Part shown: positions 60,195 through 64,000 of the stretch, in pieces
How the letters are laid out: the number at the start of each line of letters is the position of its first letter
Position numbering within the stretch: the stretch's first letter is position 1
NCBI GenBank assembly: GCA_947629575.1
Contig: CANREF010000006.1
Coordinates: 30,932-94,931, forward strand
Reading direction: 5' to 3'
DNA: 64,000 bases
From: an uncultured Clostridia bacterium
GTDB lineage: Bacteria; Bacillota; Clostridia; Christensenellales; Borkfalkiaceae
Translations under genes and position numbers: made by a program
The notes under the pieces: model-generated
Database searches by the model: none
What the model was told of the DNA's origin: nothing
What the model saw: only the letters and a program-made list of their open reading frames with translations

Positions 60195-61622
60195 TTAGAC
60201 GATATAGTTGCTGTCGGGCGCAGCGCCGGCGAGTTCGGCTTTCTGCGCTTCGTAGCCGGGCTTGCCGAGGAGGGCGAAGGTCGCCTTCTTGCCCGCTTCC
60301 ACACCCGGTTGATTGAATGTGTCGATGTTAAACATCGCGCCCGCATAGGCGGTCTGCAATTCAAAGAGGAAGAGGAGCTGTCCGAGGGTAAATTCGTTCA
60401 CCTCGGGCAGGGTGATCGTGTAATTGAGCCGTCCCGCCTTGGTGAGCGCGAAAGCCGTCGCTCTGTTTTCCGCTTGGATGAGCTCTTCCATCGTGTGCCC
60501 GCCGAGGAAGCCCACATCGGGGATATTTTCGCACCCGTGGGGAATGGGGTACTTTTCCTTGTAAGAGCCGACGGAGAGGAAGGTCACCACTTTGTCGAAG
60601 GGGCCCTCGGTGTAGAGCTGGACCTGCGAGTGCTGGTCGGTGACGCCGAGCGCCTTGACGGGGGTCTGCCCGACGTTGCAGGGCTTTCCGTCGAGCGTCA
60701 CATTCTTGCCGAGCGATTCCGCCCACAGTTGGGCGTACCAGTCGGAGACATATTTCAGATTGTCCGAATAGGGGATGAGCACGCCGATGTTCTTGCCGTC
60801 GTTCATCGCGATGTATTGCAAAGTCGCGCTAAGAAGCGCGGGGTTCTTTTGAAGGTCGGGGCTCTTGCAGAGCTTATCCATATACGCCGCGCCCTTCAGA
60901 AGAAGTTTAATGTCTATCCCGAGCACTGCCGCGGGCAGAAGACCCACGGGGGAGAGCTCGGAGAATCTTCCGCCAACGCCGTCGCCGAGCACGAACGATT
61001 TCACACCGCCGAGTTCCTTGGAGATTTTGACGAGATTGCCCCGCGACGCGTCCGTCGTGAAGATCACATGGTCCTTCACGTTCTCGCCCGCCTTTTTGAG
61101 AAGGTCGGCGATCACGAGATATTGGGTCATGGTCTCGCTCGTCGCGCCGCTCTTGGAGATGACGTTGAAGCAGGTCTTCTTCACGTCGATGACGTCGAGA
61201 AGTTCCTTCATGCGCACGGGGTCTACATTGTCCTCCACAAAGAAGCGAGGGCCTTTGCGCTTGCTCTTGGGCAGATCGTTGTAGTGGAGGTGGCAAAGGG
61301 CATTGAACGCCATGATAGGACCGAGCGCTGAGCCGCCGATGCCGAGCACGACAAAGTTGTCGAACTTTCTGCGCACGTCTTTCGCGGTCGCAAGAATGTC
61401 TCCCACGATCTCGTTCTGATTATAGGGCAGTTCCGTCCAGCCCATAAAGAGCTCGTCTTTGCCGCGGTTTTCCGTAACATAGGCGTGCGCTTTGCGGGCG
61501 AGCGCTTTGTGGGAATCGATAGTCTTTTGGGAAAAGCCCTTATCGCCCAAATATTTGTCCGTCATGTTGGTGTAGTCCACCGTCACACGGAGCTGCTTTT
61601 TCAGTTCGTCGGTCAATCTCAT
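60195..61622 (-). CDS. pgi: Glucose-6-phosphate isomerase
   Basis: A 475-residue cytoplasmic enzyme interconverting glucose-6-phosphate and fructose-6-phosphate. Two SIS-type sugar-isomerase domains are seen: VLGIGGSALGP (about 92), the phosphate-binding VISKSGATSET (about 155) and the catalytic region GVTDQHSQVQLYTEGP, followed by the usual C-terminal helix region with NIDTFNQPGVE. The start is the ATG at 61620-61622; the AAGGAGG site is 13 bases upstream, somewhat far, but no better start exists. It has its own promoter and terminator, so it is monocistronic. Confidence 0.96.
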   Translation of the reverse strand: MRLTDELKKQLRVTVDYTNMTDKYLGDKGFSQKTIDSHKALARKAHAYVTENRGKDELFMGWTELPYNQNEIVGDILATAKDVRRKFDNFVVLGIGGSALGPIMAFNALCHLHYNDLPKSKRKGPRFFVEDNVDPVRMKELLDVIDVKKTCFNVISKSGATSETMTQYLVIADLLKKAGENVKDHVIFTTDASRGNLVKISKELGGVKSFVLGDGVGGRFSELSPVGLLPAAVLGIDIKLLLKGAAYMDKLCKSPDLQKNPALLSATLQYIAMNDGKNIGVLIPYSDNLKYVSDWYAQLWAESLGKNVTLDGKPCNVGQTPVKALGVTDQHSQVQLYTEGPFDKVVTFLSVGSYKEKYPIPHGCENIPDVGFLGGHTMEELIQAENRATAFALTKAGRLNYTITLPEVNEFTLGQLLFLFELQTAYAGAMFNIDTFNQPGVEAGKKATFALLGKPGYEAQKAELAGAAPDSNYIV

Positions 61623-61657
61623 GATGATTTTTATTCCTCCTTGATTTATCGTTCCTT

Positions 61658-61686
61658 ATTGTAAAATACTTTTCGGGGAAAGTCAA
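61658..61686 (-). promoter_or_regulatory. Promoter of pgi
   Basis: On the minus strand TTGACT (61681-61686), 17-base spacer, TACAAT (61658-61663). Confidence 0.72.
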
Positions 61687-61734
61687 GGAGATAGGAAATA
61701 TTTTCCGAAAATTGTTTAGATCGCCTCCGCCCCG

Positions 61735-61820
61735 CGCGCCGAGTGCCCACCCCCTTACCCCCTCCAATGGAGGGGGGTGGGGGGTGGTGTCCTAGCGCCT
61801 CCGTGGGAGGAGCCTTTTTC
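61735..61820. repeat. Dispersed C-rich repeat copy upstream of pgi
   Basis: GCCCACCCCCTTACCCCCTCC with the complementary GGAGGGGGG (61747-61777), then GGGGTGGTGTCC and CCTCCGTGGGAGGAGCC, the last two resembling inverted parts of the copies at about 25015 and 24957. Confidence 0.6.
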
Positions 61821-61869
61821 GCTGTTCTCCGCGAAGCGGGGCGGCTATTACTTCTGTCGGATGTCGGTA

Positions 61870-63573
61870 TTATTTTTGCTGCTGCTTGTGCTTTTTCTTC
61901 TTTTCAACGCATATGGTCGTAATGACGACAATCAACACAATCACCATCGCGCCAATCGGAACAAAAATCACGCGCCAAGAGTTGAACCAATCTTTGAGCG
62001 CGCGCCATATACCCCAATCAGACCACTCATCACCCACATAAGTGTCTGTCAAATATACGGCTGCCCGTGTGGGATCTTCAAGTCCTGAAATAACGAATGG
62101 TTCGCCTTCGTCCTTGCCCCACTCCACGATTCCGTCATTGTTGACGTCAGAACCCACTTTCCACTTGTTTGGTTTTTCAAAATAAACGTTTTTCATCCTG
62201 TTGCAACCACGGAACGCCTCACTTCCGATCCAGGTCACGCTGTCGGGAATTGTGATTTCTGTCAACCCGCTACAACTACTGAACGCCCCACTTCCGATCC
62301 AGGTCACGCTGCTCCCTATTGTAACAGAAGTCAACCCGCTACAACTACTGAACGCAGAATCTCCAATCTTGGTCACACTGTTTGGAATGGCAACCGAAGT
62401 CAGCCTTCTGTAACCACTAAATGCACTTCTTCCGATCGACGTCACGGGCAGATGATCTTTTCCATGCACATTGGGGATCACAATTTCGGACGCCGTACAT
62501 TCCCCGATCCCCGTGACGGCATAGCCTCCGTCCTGCAGAACAAATTCCAACCCATAAGTCCCTTTTTCCAACCCGCAGATATCGCACCAATCTTTATTGG
62601 AATATGTATGCTTGGCTTCTTCATACTTGCGACCGCAAGCGGTACAGGGATGCCAATGCGTCTCCCGGCCATATTCCCATTCATCGTAATCCACATTGTG
62701 CTCGCCGCGGTTAAACTCCTCTTTGCACATGGTACAAATCTGCCAATGCGCCGAATCGTCCGTTTCCCAGCTATCGGATCGATGAGCTATCATATCGACC
62801 GTTTCCACGATGTACTGCAGACATACGGTGCAATGTACTTCTCTTGTTCCCGTTTCGGTGCAAGTCGCTTCCTTTGTAATATTCCAATCGCCCTTATGCG
62901 GCGCTAACGGAATGCTTCGCGTTTCCGTCTTTCCACAACCCTTGCAGAAACGTCTCTCCGTGCCGTATTCAACGCAGGTGGAAGGAGCCTGCACTCTCCA
63001 ATCGCCGAATTCATGCTCGTGCATTGCTCCCTTCTGAGCATAAATTACTTCCGCGCCCATGATTTTTAGTTTGATGACGTCGCCGTCGATCGTGCCCTCT
63101 GCCGCTACGTCTCTCATGCCGAAGAGCTCCGCATACAGCCTGATCTGATTGCCGTCGAACTCTACGTCGCCGGTGTAGCCGTCTTCATCGGTGTAGCTGT
63201 GCCCCTTCAAAATGTAATATGTCTCATAGTCGTACTGCTCGTTGGAGTAGAGATAGTAAGTGCCGTCGTGGCGGTGGATAATAACGATCGGAATCACGAT
63301 CGAGAGAATCAAGGCGAGCACAAGGGCGGCAATCAAAAAGCCGAACAGCTTTTTATGTTCACTCACCCAGCGCTTGAAAGATCTTTTCTTTTTGGGCTTA
63401 GGCGCGGGGCGGGGAGGGGCGTAAAAGCTCTTCCCGCAGTAGGTGCAGAACTTCGCGCTGCCGGGCAAGGATCTGCCGCAGCCGGGGCAGGTCTTTTTTC
63501 CCAGCCATTTCGTGCCGCATTCGGGGCAGAAAGTGCCCGCGAATTCCGTTCCGCATTTGGGACATTTGTTCAT
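61870..63573 (-). CDS. Zinc-ribbon/BspA-LRR membrane protein
   Basis: A 567-residue protein. N terminus: two double-CxxC zinc ribbons (CPKC, CPEC, CPGC, CTYC; residues 4-46), then a basic linker and a membrane helix (about 77-99). The outer part has a beta domain, a Cys/His-rich region with repeated CKGC, CTVC, CTMC, CTAC and CDIC pairs, four BspA-type LRRs (IGSGAFSSCSGLTxITIP) and a second membrane helix near the C terminus with tail KKKKHKQQQK. The zinc ribbons would be cytoplasmic and the LRRs outside, a layout fit for signalling or anchoring. The ATG at 63571-63573 is preceded by AAGGAG; the upstream open frame overlaps the leader terminator and is not used. Expression appears controlled by the structured leader upstream. 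Confidence 0.82.
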   Translation of the reverse strand: MNKCPKCGTEFAGTFCPECGTKWLGKKTCPGCGRSLPGSAKFCTYCGKSFYAPPRPAPKPKKKRSFKRWVSEHKKLFGFLIAALVLALILSIVIPIVIIHRHDGTYYLYSNEQYDYETYYILKGHSYTDEDGYTGDVEFDGNQIRLYAELFGMRDVAAEGTIDGDVIKLKIMGAEVIYAQKGAMHEHEFGDWRVQAPSTCVEYGTERRFCKGCGKTETRSIPLAPHKGDWNITKEATCTETGTREVHCTVCLQYIVETVDMIAHRSDSWETDDSAHWQICTMCKEEFNRGEHNVDYDEWEYGRETHWHPCTACGRKYEEAKHTYSNKDWCDICGLEKGTYGLEFVLQDGGYAVTGIGECTASEIVIPNVHGKDHLPVTSIGRSAFSGYRRLTSVAIPNSVTKIGDSAFSSCSGLTSVTIGSSVTWIGSGAFSSCSGLTEITIPDSVTWIGSEAFRGCNRMKNVYFEKPNKWKVGSDVNNDGIVEWGKDEGEPFVISGLEDPTRAAVYLTDTYVGDEWSDWGIWRALKDWFNSWRVIFVPIGAMVIVLIVVITTICVEKKKKHKQQQK

Positions 63574-63603
63574 ATGTGTTTCTCCTTTTATAAATTTTTC
63601 CAA

Positions 63604-63636
63604 TAAAAAAAGTGTGCCCCCGAACGGGAACACACT
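63604..63636 (-). terminator. Intrinsic terminator inside the leader of the zinc-ribbon/LRR gene
   Basis: On the minus strand AGTGTGTTCCCG and CGGGGGCACACT pair (12 positions, two G-T wobbles) around TT, followed by seven T. It lies between the promoter and the start codon, 30 bases before the ATG, as in attenuation or riboswitch control. Confidence 0.75.
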
Positions 63637-63771
63637 GCGTTGGTATCTCCGATCAGGTTACCACACACAAATCGTTTTACTGCATATTTGCCCTATTTTA
63701 CTACGACATGCAAGAGATACGCAATGCCAAGTTTGCGTAGTAAAGCAGGGGGCTATTCGTTTGTGTGTGGT
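63637..63771 (-). promoter_or_regulatory. Structured 5' leader RNA, candidate riboswitch or attenuator
   Basis: Nested inverted repeats: outer ACCACACACAAA (63660-63671) with TTTGTGTGTGGT (63760-63771), which begins at the predicted transcription start; inner TTTACTACG (63697-63705) with CGTAGTAAA (63736-63744); and a GCCC/GGGC pairing between them. The outer strands contain CACACA and TGTGTG tracts that could also pair with the arms of the downstream terminator (AGTGTG/CACACT), giving two exclusive states. The stretch AACCTGATC...ACGCAG after the outer stem recalls the 3' part of TPP riboswitches, but the CTGAGA half is absent, so no known class is assigned. Confidence 0.5.
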
Positions 63772-63777
63772 GAGTTC

Positions 63778-63806
63778 AGTATAGCATAACCCAAGCGTTT
63801 TTACAA
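63778..63806 (-). promoter_or_regulatory. Promoter of the zinc-ribbon/LRR gene
   Basis: On the minus strand TTGTAA (63801-63806), 17-base spacer, TATACT (63778-63783) with an extended TGC. Transcription would start near 63771, giving a leader of almost 200 bases. Confidence 0.7.
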
Positions 63807-63835
63807 GCGTTTGCATAAATTTTTTGCAAAAGAAA

Positions 63836-63868
63836 CGCCCGCACGCTCTTTTAAGAGCGCGGCGGGCG
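63836..63868 (-). terminator. Terminator for a minus-strand gene to the right
   Basis: Stem CGCCCGC/GCGGGCG (63836-63842 and 63862-63868) continuing as CGCTCTT/AAGAGCG, with TTTCTTTT on the minus-strand 3' side. The gene it served lies beyond, or was displaced by, the insertion sequence. Confidence 0.6.
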
Positions 63869-63928
63869 CAAAATGGGGGGCTCTTGCTATCCCTTGAGGG
63901 TGGAGCTTTTTGCCCCCTCCTTATGAAG

Positions 63929-64000
63929 TGAGCCCCAAAAGTTGGACAAAAATTTAATTAAGTGATTTGCGAATGAGTTCGGTATTGAATCGGGCTCATT
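63929..64000 (-). mobile_element. Right end of an IS3-family insertion sequence
   Basis: TGAGCCCCAAAAGTTGGACA (63929-63948) matches the terminal inverted repeat style of the IS150 group of IS3 elements. The transposase C terminus reads towards it, its stop codon 9 bases inside. The rest of the element lies outside the window. Confidence 0.75.
63958..63999 (-). CDS. IS3-family transposase OrfB, C-terminal fragment
   Basis: Only the last 13 codons are in the window: MSPIQYRTHSQIT then TAA. The (M/L)SPxQYR motif is the characteristic C terminus of IS3-family OrfB (DDE) transposases, and the adjacent inverted repeat supports this. Confidence 0.75.
   Translation of the reverse strand: MSPIQYRTHSQIT

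Noticed and set aside
63637..63771. TPP riboswitch
   Set aside because: Only an AACCTGATC...ACGCAG-like 3' block is present; the CTGAGA half and the GGGGTGC region are missing and the downstream gene is not thiamine-related.

Overview
The window reads as a chromosomal segment of a moderately GC-rich, monoderm, anaerobic Firmicute of the Clostridia type. Pointers are AAGGAG ribosome binding sites, TTGACA/TATAAT promoters (often with an extended TGn -10), an mcsA-mcsB-clpC operon, a reverse rubrerythrin, LuxS, and BspA-type leucine-rich and InlB/MBG/YDG-type surface proteins like those of gut commensals. A Christensenellales-like origin would fit but is only a guess; no marker here fixes the taxon.

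Layout. 1-3.4 kb: 5' end of ychF (minus), argS, a Gph-like HAD phosphatase and a reverse rubrerythrin. 3.4-10.5 kb: a tightly packed plus-strand unit of a membrane-attached XRE regulator, two paralogous membrane proteins, a DUF1653 protein, a shortened mcsA, mcsB and clpC; ctsR is absent. 10.5-12.8 kb (minus): mtnN, luxS, a 30-codon ORF and ung, so both enzymes of LuxS-type S-adenosylhomocysteine recycling lie together. 12.9-14.2 kb: a large ferritin-like protein. 14.3-21.8 kb: two secreted lipoproteins, one with BspA-type LRRs and one with InlB/MBG-type repeats. 21.9-25.0 kb: an UlaG-like metallo-hydrolase, a C_GCAxxG_C_C protein, a small lipoprotein and a RecD/Dda-like helicase.

25.8-59.9 kb is one uninterrupted gene for a protein of about 11,370 residues (roughly 1.2 MDa). 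It has an N-terminal hydrophobic signal, a parallel beta-helix region, a helical segment, MBG-like beta domains, then 67 tandem units (my count) of about 122 residues. Each unit has an InlB-like core (YVLxGWT ... ITLYAVW), and 66 end in an EF-hand/thrombospondin-3-like loop of the form DxNxDGxPDxxE. Two YDG-like domains and a C-terminal membrane helix with a lysine-rich tail close it; there is no LPXTG motif. This is the most unusual object here: apparently a giant, membrane-anchored, calcium-dependent surface fibre.

60.2-64.0 kb (minus): pgi; a zinc-ribbon/BspA-LRR membrane protein preceded by a structured leader with an intrinsic terminator; and the right end of an IS3-family insertion sequence at the window edge.

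A composite GC-rich dispersed repeat family occurs in most longer gaps (about 11.8-12.1, 25.0-25.3, 25.6-25.8, 60.0-60.1 and 61.7-61.8 kb). One copy lies in frame inside the 5' part of the giant gene. Functional statements rest on motif recognition by eye; no database search was run.
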